From the IMG/VR virus record IMGVR_UViG_3300032087_001289, positions 1 to 32,043 of that record: a stretch of DNA of 32,043 nucleotides, one strand, 5' to 3'. This document shows positions 7,563 through 13,086 of the stretch, one piece after another (the first letter of the stretch is position 1; each line of letters starts with the position of its first letter). A model generated the notes under the pieces. It searched no databases, was not told the origin of the DNA, and saw only the letters and a list, made by a program, of their open reading frames with translations. The stretch comes from a virus. The position numbers and the translations under genes were made by a program.

Positions 7563-7758
7563 CCATCCCCTTGTCTATAATTTTAATGTTGTAACCTGTG
7601 GATCTAAGTATCTTTACCATATTCTTGTAGCTTGGCTCGTTACCTTTTTTAACGTAGCCCCATACGGTCATGTATGGCAGCTCTGCTAATACTGCCATCT
7701 GCTTAACCGTTATCTTGCGCTCTAGCAGTATCAGCTCTAACTTTTCCTGTGTTTTCAT
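7549..7758 (-). CDS. Small Cro/XRE-like helix-turn-helix regulator (69 aa)
   Basis: The ATG at 7758 is chosen over the longer frame because it overlaps the upstream stop as ATGA and has AGGA five bases upstream. The sequence TQEKLELILLERKITVKQMA, then VLAELPYMTVWGYVKKGNEP, shows a helix-turn-helix with a recognition helix around PYMTVWGYV, as in phage Cro-like proteins. The end (IIDKGMDDED) is acidic. It probably binds phage operators. The palindromes at 6421-6436 and 8068-8083 are candidate targets, as it sits in the operon controlled by the latter. Target assignment is inference. Confidence 0.72.
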   Translation of the reverse strand: MKTQEKLELILLERKITVKQMAVLAELPYMTVWGYVKKGNEPSYKNMVKILRSTGYNIKIIDKGMDDED

Positions 7759-8036
7759 AGAAGTCCTAGCCAGTTTATAAATAACATGCCTGATGCACAC
7801 CCTATCAACATAATTAAAGCAATCTCTGCCATGCTAGGCTTTTGTGACTTAATCTTCTCTACACGTAAATCAAAGCCGTTAGGTAAGCATGCGACATGCT
7901 CAATAGCATCATCTAACTCACTGAACTGGTCGATATAACAATCACCGTTATCAATCTGGCGAACTGTGTATAAGTTAAGACCATCAAGGTCAACGTGCTT
8001 TAGTATTTCTATGTTGTTACGTTGTAATATAAGCAT
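7755..8036 (-). CDS. Small protein with C-terminal membrane anchor (93 aa)
   Basis: The start at 8036 follows AAGGAGAAAGCA, a good ribosome site. The longer frame to 8090 would put the promoter inside the gene, so it is rejected. The N-terminal 65 residues form a soluble mixed domain (LKHVDLDGLNLYTVRQIDNG, DQFSELDDAIEHVACLPNGF). Residues about 70-93 (MAEIALIMLIGCASGMLFIN) are one membrane span. It is the first gene after promoter cassette A. The Myb-like gene after cassette B likewise ends in a membrane anchor. Function unknown. Confidence 0.72.
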   Translation of the reverse strand: MLILQRNNIEILKHVDLDGLNLYTVRQIDNGDCYIDQFSELDDAIEHVACLPNGFDLRVEKIKSQKPSMAEIALIMLIGCASGMLFINWLGLL

Positions 8037-8061
8037 TGCTTTCTCCTTAGTTGTTGAGTGC

Positions 8062-8112
8062 ATCTTATAACGACATTTCGTGACAATCAAGCATTAATTC
8101 ACATTTTTGTTA
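8062..8112 (-). promoter_or_regulatory. Promoter/operator cassette A of the early operon
   Basis: Minus strand: -35 TTGATT (8090-8085), then a 17-base spacer and -10 TAAGAT (8067-8062), or the better-looking TATAAG two bases upstream. The spacer holds the imperfect inverted repeat TCACGA-AATG-TCGTTA (8083-8068). About 25 bases upstream is the box TAACAAAAATGTGAAT (8112-8097). The leader then runs to an AAGGAG ribosome site. The same layout is repeated at 6415-6465. This is a likely repressible early promoter for the 8036-to-6448 genes. Confidence 0.78.
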
Positions 8113-8408
8113 ATTATTTTTATTTGGGAATAGTGGGTCTTTGATAGGCTGTTGGTCAACCTGTCAGTGTGGTACTACATAGTATATGCAATTACTGGCT
8201 AATCCTTTGCCATTATCCATCGTTCAAACGCTCAATCTGCGTATAAGAGTAATCTCGTTTTCCCACTTCATCCAGTCATCAGCAAATAGATTAAGTAGGT
8301 GTCATCCTACCAATGGCTCTATCAGTGCCACCCTGCTTGGCTCTTTCGAGCTAGTTGACCGTAACGCTGTTTATTCCCGCCTATCAAGGTCGGATAAAGT
8401 TTCTTGCT
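8110..8408 (-). pseudogene. Possible decayed small gene or gene fragments
   Basis: Reading the minus strand, one frame gives SKKLYPTLIGGNKQRYGQLA then RKSQAGWH before a stop (8408-8322). A neighbouring frame gives VALIEPLVG, stop, HLLNLFADDWMKWENEITLI then RRLSV, stop, and MDNGKGLASNCIYYVVPH, stop (down to about 8130). The composition looks protein-like, but it is interrupted by stops and a frame change, and no ribosome site stands out. It might be a degraded gene, or chance. I do not recognise the family. Confidence 0.25.
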
Positions 8409-8517
8409 TTATTGAGCGACTGCACAATGAGACAGTTCTGTTTGACTAGGCTCGACTAGGGAGCTGAATTGACGGTTTATTATGACCAATAACGGTCCAA
8501 GATGTATAACTAGAGAC

Positions 8518-8545
8518 TTGATATAAGAGGGTATTTAGGTATACT
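8518..8545 (+). promoter_or_regulatory. Plus-strand sigma70-type promoter 1
   Basis: TTGATA (8518-8523), 16-base spacer, TATACT (8540-8545), preceded by TAGG. Each hexamer matches the consensus at five of six positions. The predicted start is near 8552. No protein gene follows on the plus strand. The next element is a structured segment and an intrinsic terminator at 8663-8686. The promoter is nearly identical in design to promoter 2 at 8692-8719. Confidence 0.72.
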
Positions 8546-8551
8546 TACTAA

Positions 8552-8686
8552 AGGTTAGCAAGGTATGACTTAACTCCTCGGTTCTATAGTTATACTGCAC
8601 GCCAATGCAGCTAACAACCTAATACTACAACTCTGATGTGTGTTTGTAAAGTGTTAATAGAGAAAGCCCTTAATTGGGCTTTTTTT
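8552..8686 (+). ncRNA. Candidate small RNA 1 (about 135 nt)
   Basis: It lies between promoter 1 and an intrinsic terminator. The 5' part can fold as a three-way junction: closing stem AGGTTAGC (8552-8559) with GCTAAC plus AACCT (8610-8620), stem GTATGACT/AGTTATAC (8563-8570 with 8588-8595, one G-U) and hairpin TGCA/TGCA (8596-8599 with 8606-8609). This is followed by a single-stranded stretch and the terminator. It does not fit a canonical tRNA (no T-loop, oversized arm loop). It is the only transcription unit, with its neighbour, that opposes all the phage genes. Function unknown. Confidence 0.55.
8663..8686 (+). terminator. Intrinsic terminator on the plus strand
   Basis: Stem AAAGCCC (8663-8669), loop TTAATT, stem GGGCTTT (8676-8682), with a run of seven T from 8680 to 8686. 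The T run is on the plus strand only, although A-rich sequence on the 5' side could give weak reverse function. It ends candidate RNA 1. Confidence 0.85.
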
Positions 8687-8691
8687 ATGTC

Positions 8692-8719
8692 TTGAATTCG
8701 ATGGATAGGTAGGTATACT
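8692..8719 (+). promoter_or_regulatory. Plus-strand sigma70-type promoter 2
   Basis: TTGAAT (8692-8697), 16-base spacer, TATACT (8714-8719), again preceded by TAGG. The identical -10, same spacing and shared TAGGTATACT block with promoter 1 argue for duplication or shared control. It starts immediately after terminator 1. Confidence 0.68.
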
Positions 8720-8725
8720 GAAGAT

Positions 8726-8820
8726 GTCGTAAAGGCTGGACGCTTACATGCAAGAGTGATTCGGCTGGGTTGGTAGCTCACGATGAATAGATGGTAGCCC
8801 ACCTAGTGTGGGCTTATTTA
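8726..8820 (+). ncRNA. Candidate small RNA 2 (about 95 nt)
   Basis: Runs from promoter 2 to the hairpin AGCCCAC/GTGGGCT (8796-8802 with 8808-8814) followed by TATTTA. An internal stem GTGA-bulge-GCT with AGC-TCAC (8756-8766 with 8775-8781) is possible. The 3' end reaches the stop codon of the convergent minus-strand gene at 8818, so the two transcripts could overlap by a few bases. The terminator has a weak U tract, so the unit is less certain than RNA 1. Confidence 0.42.
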
Positions 8821-9069
8821 TAGCTCAATACTGCGCTCGATACTCATGATAGCTTCACGCTTATCTCTAACACTATCCTTAACGCCACGCTGACCACTGC
8901 AAAGCATTTTCTTGATTGCGTGTTGCATTGCTGGGCATGTCACATTAAAAGCCACTAGAACATCGTACACGTCCACATAGAGCTGCTCACCCTCTAGCTT
9001 ACCGTTGATAGGTTTAAGGTACTTGTGAGTAATTGGTTGGATTGGCTCATCTCTACGGTAATCAGTCAT
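8818..9069 (-). CDS. Conserved phage hypothetical protein (83 aa)
   Basis: The start at 9069 (MTDYRRDEPIQPI) is preferred to the frame beginning at 9096. Its ATG overlaps the upstream stop as ATGACTGA. The C-terminal half, VDVYDVLVAFNVTCPAMQHA followed by IKKMLCSGQRG and a helix REAIMSIERSIEL, is a recurring pattern in small proteins of many tailed phages. I know the pattern but no established function. It is the last gene of the recombination/nucleotide block, facing the plus-strand RNA units. Confidence 0.75.
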   Translation of the reverse strand: MTDYRRDEPIQPITHKYLKPINGKLEGEQLYVDVYDVLVAFNVTCPAMQHAIKKMLCSGQRGVKDSVRDKREAIMSIERSIEL

Positions 9070-9259
9070 GGATAAGCTCGCAATACTTGCATACACTTCC
9101 TTTAACGGTACTAATCTTAACTAGCATCTTAGGACATAGGTGAGTAACCATCTCGTTAGTTATAACGGTTTTAAACTGCACTTTATCGTAGTTGTCAGTG
9201 TAGTTCTTCGTAGCTTTAGTTTTAATACTATCGCCAGTAATGTCGTTAATAGCTGTCAT
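9062..9259 (-). CDS. Small phage protein with NDITGD motif (65 aa)
   Basis: Begins MTAINDITGDSIKTKATKNY then TDNYDKV. The pattern N-D-I-T-G-D, K, then Y-x-D/E-N-x-D-x-I/V is a recurring start of very short phage proteins. The rest (LCPKMLVKISTVKGSVCKYC) has two Cys pairs that could bind a metal. The start overlaps the dUTPase stop as ATGA, with GGAG eight bases upstream. Function unknown. Assignment rests on motif memory and operon position. Confidence 0.68.
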   Translation of the reverse strand: MTAINDITGDSIKTKATKNYTDNYDKVQFKTVITNEMVTHLCPKMLVKISTVKGSVCKYCELIHD

Positions 9260-9678
9260 CTTCTTGTCTCCAGTGAGTTAATGCCCTCAGCACCTCTAGG
9301 TGTGTCATTAAGCTGCTCTACATCTTCAAATTCGTAATCTATGTATTGTTGAAATATAATCTGAGCCATGCGGTCGCCAGCTTTAACTTCGAATGGTGTA
9401 TCTGTGTTGTTGTATAGAGATATCATGACCTCACCACGGTAATCACAATCTACTACGCCACCCATAACTTGTAGACCGAACTTACTGGCTAGCTTTGAGC
9501 GCTCCCAGATTAGACCTACTGTGCCTTTCTCCATCTCCATGCATAGACCTGTACCTAGCTTGGCTGAGCGATGTGGTGGGATAATGGCGTGTTCTATTGA
9601 GTATAGGTCGTAACCTGCACTGTCGTATGATCCACGCGTAGGTGTTTTGGCTTGACTGTGTATTTTCTTAATCTTCAT
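9256..9678 (-). CDS. dut: dUTPase (deoxyuridine 5'-triphosphate nucleotidohydrolase), divergent motifs
   Basis: 140 aa, normal length for the trimeric enzyme that hydrolyses dUTP to dUMP and keeps uracil out of DNA. Motif I DSAGYDLYS (19-27), motif II ERSKLASK (59-66; the usual form is PRSG), motif III GGVVDCDYRGEV (73-84), motif IV GDRMAQIIFQ (101-110) and motif V RGAEGINS (128-135; the usual form is RGxGGFGST). Motifs I, III and IV are intact. The loss of the motif V Phe and Gly-Ser-Thr run is unusual and could alter nucleotide closure. It overlaps the upstream 55-aa gene by 11 bases. Confidence 0.9.
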   Translation of the reverse strand: MKIKKIHSQAKTPTRGSYDSAGYDLYSIEHAIIPPHRSAKLGTGLCMEMEKGTVGLIWERSKLASKFGLQVMGGVVDCDYRGEVMISLYNNTDTPFEVKAGDRMAQIIFQQYIDYEFEDVEQLNDTPRGAEGINSLETRR

Positions 9679-9835
9679 CTTCTAGCTCTACTGTCCACCA
9701 TGATAGTGGGTTCAGCTCCTCTTTTTCTTCGTATATCTTATCTTTTAACGCTTGCTGCGCGTCATTGTAAGACCGGATTAATGTTTCCTGGTAATCACCC
9801 TGCTCTAAGGTGCATCTAATAAGCTGATACTTCAT
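9668..9835 (-). CDS. Small acidic protein (55 aa)
   Basis: ATG at 9835 with GAGG five bases upstream, stop at 9668. It starts MKYQLIRCTLEQGDYQETLI and ends WWTVELEDED. It appears mixed alpha/beta with an acidic end and no membrane span. It fills the gap between the PP-loop gene and dUTPase and overlaps the dUTPase start. The compact packing and ribosome site support a real gene. No family recognised. Confidence 0.7.
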   Translation of the reverse strand: MKYQLIRCTLEQGDYQETLIRSYNDAQQALKDKIYEEKEELNPLSWWTVELEDED

Positions 9836-9842
9836 AATTACC

Positions 9843-10577
9843 TCAATCGTAGTACCTTATTTCTATCTGCTCGCAAGTAAAACCACAATCGCTTGGTACG
9901 TCTCTCTTAAAGTTACCTCTATCTGGATCTAACTCATCAAGGTAAACTGCACCGTCTTTATCTTTGAGTATTGCGTGACCAATTTTGCGCTCTAACTTTG
10001 CCATTCTATCAAAGTGTTCTGGAAAGTCTTTTCTTATTGCATTCCAGTACCCCATACCACCTTTAACACATCCTATGCAATTATTGTTAGGATAGCCTAG
10101 CTGGTACATTAAAGGAATTTTAAAACCCATGTCCTTTATCCAGTCTAAGCACTGCTGCTTAGTGACTCCACTTTCTATAAGTATAAAATCCTCATTAACT
10201 TGGTTGTTAGAGTCTATAAACCTGTCAGCACGATGTTGCTCCTCTACTGTGTATCCAAATATCTGGATATCAGTGGGTCGCTCGTACTTCTTACGCACGT
10301 CTTTTTTAAGAACCATTGTGCATGGTGCGCCAGTCTGACCTTTAATAAATTTACGACTCTCAAACACATCGTAGATACTGTAGTTGTGTTTCTCATTGCC
10401 AATAACTTTTACTGGTATACCTGTTTTCTTAGTAAACTCGTTAAGGAATCGCATATTATCCTCCGACTCCTCTGCAACTCTACAATAAACCACCTCTAAG
10501 TTGTCATACTTTTTACTGGCTAAGTACGTAGCGTAAGCAGAAGCAGCTCCACATGAGAACCAGCTAATAACTCTCAT
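9843..10577 (-). CDS. PP-loop ATPase of the PAPS reductase family (244 aa)
   Basis: The N-terminus MRVISWFSCGAASAYATYLA contains a PP-loop variant (S-C-G-A-A-S-A) that binds the pyrophosphate of ATP or PAPS. Conserved-looking segments include GAPCTMVLKKDVRKK (C-T-x-x-L-K), FGYTVEEQHRADRF, and a Cys cluster NNNCIGCVKGG (about 165-175), with a further C-x3-C near the end. Phage members of this family are common, but their substrate is unsettled: nucleotide sulfation/thiolation or DNA/tRNA modification are options. The GAAS in place of GGKDS makes classical PAPS reduction less certain. The start overlaps NinG by 14 bases with AAGGA upstream. Confidence 0.85.
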   Translation of the reverse strand: MRVISWFSCGAASAYATYLASKKYDNLEVVYCRVAEESEDNMRFLNEFTKKTGIPVKVIGNEKHNYSIYDVFESRKFIKGQTGAPCTMVLKKDVRKKYERPTDIQIFGYTVEEQHRADRFIDSNNQVNEDFILIESGVTKQQCLDWIKDMGFKIPLMYQLGYPNNNCIGCVKGGMGYWNAIRKDFPEHFDRMAKLERKIGHAILKDKDGAVYLDELDPDRGNFKRDVPSDCGFTCEQIEIRYYD

Positions 10578-10974
10578 TTTCTAAGTCCTTAATCTTCTGC
10601 TTTAAGTCTTTTTGTATATCCAGTAGCTCTTGGCGATCCCATTTCTTAATAGTGCGCTTTGTGGCTATCATCTCACGTACCCAATCTTCGCCATACTTGT
10701 CTACCATAAACAAAGTATAGTCATCATGGCACTTGTGAGCAAACCTATTGCAGCCTTTACACTGTGGAAAAATTTGGTCTTGGTTTATCTTGTGGATTGT
10801 ATAAGTACGACTAATCCAGTGACCGCCATCAAACTCTTTCCAGTGACCTGTCTTACCGCATGTAACACACGTACAATATCCATTCTCTGCAAAGTCTTTA
10901 AGTCTGACATACTTCTGCACTAGCACTGCTGTATCGTCTAGTACCTTGGCAATAGTCTTAGTTTTCTTAGGCAT
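10564..10974 (-). CDS. ninG: NinG-like recombination protein (136 aa)
   Basis: Basic N-terminus (MPKKTKTIAKVLDD), then CTCVTCGKTGHW, DGGHWISR and FPQCKGCNRFAHKCH, a double zinc-knuckle arrangement with HNH-like His pairs, and a helical Lys-rich tail. This matches the lambda NinG (Rap) family, nucleases that resolve branched recombination intermediates. The length is shorter than lambda NinG (about 200 aa), mainly in the tail. Adjacent NinB supports the call. GGAG lies eight bases before the ATG. Confidence 0.88.
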   Translation of the reverse strand: MPKKTKTIAKVLDDTAVLVQKYVRLKDFAENGYCTCVTCGKTGHWKEFDGGHWISRTYTIHKINQDQIFPQCKGCNRFAHKCHDDYTLFMVDKYGEDWVREMIATKRTIKKWDRQELLDIQKDLKQKIKDLENESY

Positions 10975-11434
10975 CTTGTTTTCTCCGTAGTTTCATATAC
11001 TCAGAGTCCTCTGGTGTTTTTAACTGGATACCTCTATCAAATGCCCAGCCGTAAACTTCATCTAAAAAGCGCATCATCTCACCTTTATCCAGTTTCTTAG
11101 TAGAGACTAACTGGTCTTTTATAACCATCTTACCTCTGACAATATCACGATAACCTAAGAACTTGTCTTTAAGCATTAACTTAACATCATCTTCGGACAA
11201 GTAAAGCGTTTGATTGTCCTGGACATATGTAAAACCCTTTAACTTCATAGCCTTAGCTATTTCTGCAAACCAGACATGTACAAGTGCATTCTGTGATAAT
11301 GTTCTAGGATTCTTATACTCTTTAAATAGAATCTGTACTGGCTTCTCAAAGTTCCAGTTATCTATCAGGTTTAAAGCTAGGTTATCCAGGACTTGCTTTA
11401 CTTTATGCCTAGAGTCTATCTTGTAAAAGTTCAA
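10967..11434 (-). CDS. ninB: NinB-like recombination mediator (155 aa)
   Basis: The start is taken as TTG at 11434, nine bases after a GGAGG ribosome site lying inside the preceding HTH gene. A longer frame begins with another TTG at 11461 but lacks a ribosome site. The sequence includes NPRTLSQNALVHVWFAEIAK, TLYLSEDDVKLMLKDKFLGY and a C-terminal MMRFLDEVYGWAFDRGI, typical of the lambda NinB (Orf) family, which helps load recombinase onto single-stranded DNA. Gene order NinB-NinG matches lambdoid nin regions. The non-ATG start should reduce translation. Confidence 0.87.
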   Translation of the reverse strand: MNFYKIDSRHKVKQVLDNLALNLIDNWNFEKPVQILFKEYKNPRTLSQNALVHVWFAEIAKAMKLKGFTYVQDNQTLYLSEDDVKLMLKDKFLGYRDIVRGKMVIKDQLVSTKKLDKGEMMRFLDEVYGWAFDRGIQLKTPEDSEYMKLRRKQDA

Positions 11435-11606
11435 GAGCTGATACCTCCATGTACTTTGCAATAGCCACTAACGTGCTAGCTTTCATATCTTCATTGTTGC
11501 GCCATCTAACCACTTGAGAATTGTTAACGCCCATGTGGTCGGCTAACATCTGATTTGTGATCCGCTTTCGCTTCTGTAGTATTTTAAGGGATTTTCCAAC
11601 GTTCAT
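11409..11606 (-). CDS. Cro/C1-type helix-turn-helix regulator (65 aa)
   Basis: MNVGKSLKILQKRKRITNQM then LADHMGVNNSQVVRWRNNED is a clear XRE-type helix-turn-helix (turn at HMGVN, recognition helix NSQVVRWRN). The rest is a helix with a hydrophobic end. Length and single-domain form resemble Cro or a minimal repressor. Its ribosome site GGAG (11615-11612) abuts the T run of an intrinsic terminator, so expression needs read-through. It could bind the palindromes at 13111-13128 or 14247-14261. The target is inferred. Confidence 0.85.
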   Translation of the reverse strand: MNVGKSLKILQKRKRITNQMLADHMGVNNSQVVRWRNNEDMKASTLVAIAKYMEVSALELLQDRL

Positions 11607-11615
11607 AGTAACTCC

Positions 11616-11636
11616 AAAAAAGGGGCATAAGCCCCC
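11616..11636 (-). terminator. Intrinsic terminator/attenuator between SSB-like and HTH genes
   Basis: On the minus strand: GGGGC (11635-11631), loop TTAT, GCCCC (11626-11622), then six T (11621-11616). It begins just after the SSB-like stop codon and ends one base before the GGAGT ribosome site of the HTH gene. With no room for a promoter in between, it must be leaky or controlled by antitermination. Confidence 0.85.
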
Positions 11637-11640
11637 TTAA

Positions 11641-11892
11641 TTAAAACGGTAAATCTTCGTCAATCTCGTCAGGATTAAACGCTGGTGTAGTTGGAGCTGG
11701 CGCTACTTGCTCTTTACGTGTAAACGCTAGTGATTGGAACTTTTTACCAGCCTTACTGGTCTTAGTCCATGCACTCACCCAGTATTCAACACCCTCGATA
11801 TTTACCGTACCAGTAGCGTTAGGATGGTTCTCAGTCTTGCGCTTGTCGTTAGCGAATAGTGCGCCTGAATTAGTATCGTCATAGTTGCTCAT
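11641..11892 (-). CDS. Small single-stranded-DNA-binding-like protein with SSB-type acidic tip (83 aa)
   Basis: The central strand pattern ATGTVNIEGVEYWVSAWTKT and GKKFQSLAFTRK resembles compact phage DNA-binding beta-barrel proteins. The C-terminus, PDEIDEDLPF, is an acidic tip ending in Pro-Phe, as in bacterial SSB, where it recruits partner proteins. It sits in an operon with an annealing protein and an exonuclease, the usual setting for phage SSB. It is shorter than classical SSB, so it is probably a reduced or unrelated functional equivalent. Start overlaps the exonuclease stop (ATGA) with GGAG six bases upstream. Confidence 0.72.
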   Translation of the reverse strand: MSNYDDTNSGALFANDKRKTENHPNATGTVNIEGVEYWVSAWTKTSKAGKKFQSLAFTRKEQVAPAPTTPAFNPDEIDEDLPF

Positions 11893-12488
11893 TTCTTTCT
11901 CCAGTTTTCTGTTTCTAAGTTAATTACTTCAATAGTTTCTTTAAGTGTGTTGTGTAAGGCGATAATGAACTCCTCATCACGATACACTCGTATAATCATG
12001 CTTTCTACGTCAGGATGGAATGACATAAAATCCCACCAGTCTCTGTTAGTGATATACATGCATCCTTGGACTTGCTGCATATACTTGCTAGGTAGCTTAC
12101 CAGCACGTAAATAACCAATGTGTGTGGATAGCTTAGGGCATTTAATCTCTAAACCACCATCTTCACCTATTAGCCCATCAGGACTACATCCAGCACCAAT
12201 ATCGTTAATAATCAAACCTACCTCCTCGACCTCATTGTCGGTCATTAGCTCGTAGTAAGCCCTAGCCTGTGGCTCTAACTCATTACCACGCTCCATAGCT
12301 TCACTTTTAAATGTCTCTGGTATCTCACCAGTAATACGCTGCCCTATAAGCTCGTTAATGTAACTCTCAGCCTGTGTGCTACGTTTGCCTTGTGTTGTTA
12401 TCAACTTTGAATAACATGACGCTGTAGGGACTCCTAGACGCGCTCTGAGCCATTCATCTGTACCTTGCTCTACATTAATTATCTGCAT
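11889..12488 (-). CDS. YqaJ-type viral recombination exonuclease (199 aa)
   Basis: Start taken at ATG 12488. A TTG 18 bases further upstream is less likely. Motifs of the PD-(D/E)XK fold: GTDEWLRARLGVPTASCYSK, MERGNELEPQARAYYE, GAGCSPDGLIGEDGGLEIKC (catalytic D-x-n-E-I-K) and YMQQVQGCMYITNRDWWDF. It matches the lambda-exonuclease/YqaJ family that resects 5' strands to give the ssDNA used by the ERF protein. It overlaps the ERF gene by 14 bases. Length is normal for the family. Confidence 0.92.
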   Translation of the reverse strand: MQIINVEQGTDEWLRARLGVPTASCYSKLITTQGKRSTQAESYINELIGQRITGEIPETFKSEAMERGNELEPQARAYYELMTDNEVEEVGLIINDIGAGCSPDGLIGEDGGLEIKCPKLSTHIGYLRAGKLPSKYMQQVQGCMYITNRDWWDFMSFHPDVESMIIRVYRDEEFIIALHNTLKETIEVINLETENWRKK

Positions 12489-13059
12489 TGTCTTTAGCCT
12501 GTTCAATTTTACGCTTTAACATCGACTTAGCTTTAGTGAAGTGACCTGTCTCCATGTCGCTCAATGAGTCAATAGCAAATGCTTTATAGAACTTAGTCTT
12601 ATCAGCTCCAGACTGCTCGATTAAATTTGCAAGCTCATCGTATTGACGCTCACTAATATAAGACTTACCACGTACCATCGCCATCTCTGCATCATCATCG
12701 ACGGCTGGGATACCGCACATAGCAGCCAAAGCATAACGTCTAGCATAGGTGATGGTAGAACCTGCTGACTGAGGGTCATTCTTGACTAGCGGTAAAAAGC
12801 ATTCACTCTCTAGCCACTCGCCTGACTCATGCATAAGCCTGGTAGTTACACCGATGTGGTCTGGTGCGCTGATAGGGAATTGAACGAAAGATAAACCGTT
12901 GTTAGCAAACGGCTCTTTGATTGCCTTGATTACTGACGTAAGGTCAGCATAGCTAGACTTAAAAAATGGGTTGCTAGAGTCTTTAACTGCACCACCCATC
13001 TCAGCCTGTGCTTTAGCCATCGCCTTGGATAGCTCAATGATTGTTTCTGATTGTAACAT
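12475..13059 (-). CDS. ERF-family single-strand annealing recombinase (194 aa)
   Basis: ELSKAMAKAQAEMGGAVKDS, then NPFFKSSYADLTSVIKAIKE, GLSFVQFPISA, GVTTRLMHESGEWLE and GSTITYARRYALAAMCGIPA with a DDDAE region. These are the hallmarks of the ERF family, which anneals complementary single strands. It is the first gene of the recombination operon, with GAGGAG seven bases before the ATG, and is paired with the YqaJ nuclease and an SSB-like protein downstream. C-terminal helices probably bind partners. Control is by the promoter/operator at 13087-13128. Confidence 0.93.
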   Translation of the reverse strand: MLQSETIIELSKAMAKAQAEMGGAVKDSSNPFFKSSYADLTSVIKAIKEPFANNGLSFVQFPISAPDHIGVTTRLMHESGEWLESECFLPLVKNDPQSAGSTITYARRYALAAMCGIPAVDDDAEMAMVRGKSYISERQYDELANLIEQSGADKTKFYKAFAIDSLSDMETGHFTKAKSMLKRKIEQAKDNADN

Positions 13060-13086
13060 GACATTCTCCTCTTGTTGTCGATATGA

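Larger units (their letters stand above)
8091..8817. other. Long gene-free region with plus-strand RNA units and possible gene debris
   Basis: This is the only stretch over 300 bases without a convincing protein gene. From low to high coordinates it holds cassette A; a segment (8110-8408) whose minus frames contain short protein-like runs broken by stops; hairpins at 8295-8310 (GTAGG/CCTAC) and 8337-8354 (TTGGCTC/GAGCTAG, loop TTTC); a GACTAGG direct repeat near 8443-8460; and two plus-strand promoter-terminator units at 8518-8686 and 8692-8820. It could also hold a replication origin, but no iteron array is visible. Confidence 0.7.

Noticed and set aside
8186-8449. Plus-strand open frame of 87 codons in the gene-free region
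   Set aside because: No ribosome site before its ATG, no recognisable motif, composition unlike the other genes; probably a chance frame.
8700-8800. Possible tRNA (TGGTAGCTCA resembles a D-arm)
   Set aside because: No T-arm with TTCGA-like loop, no seven-pair acceptor stem and no suitable anticodon arm could be placed.
8611-8802. Minus-strand open frame of 63 codons
   Set aside because: It runs through the plus-strand terminator, promoter 2 and candidate RNAs, lacks a ribosome site and has no protein-like pattern.
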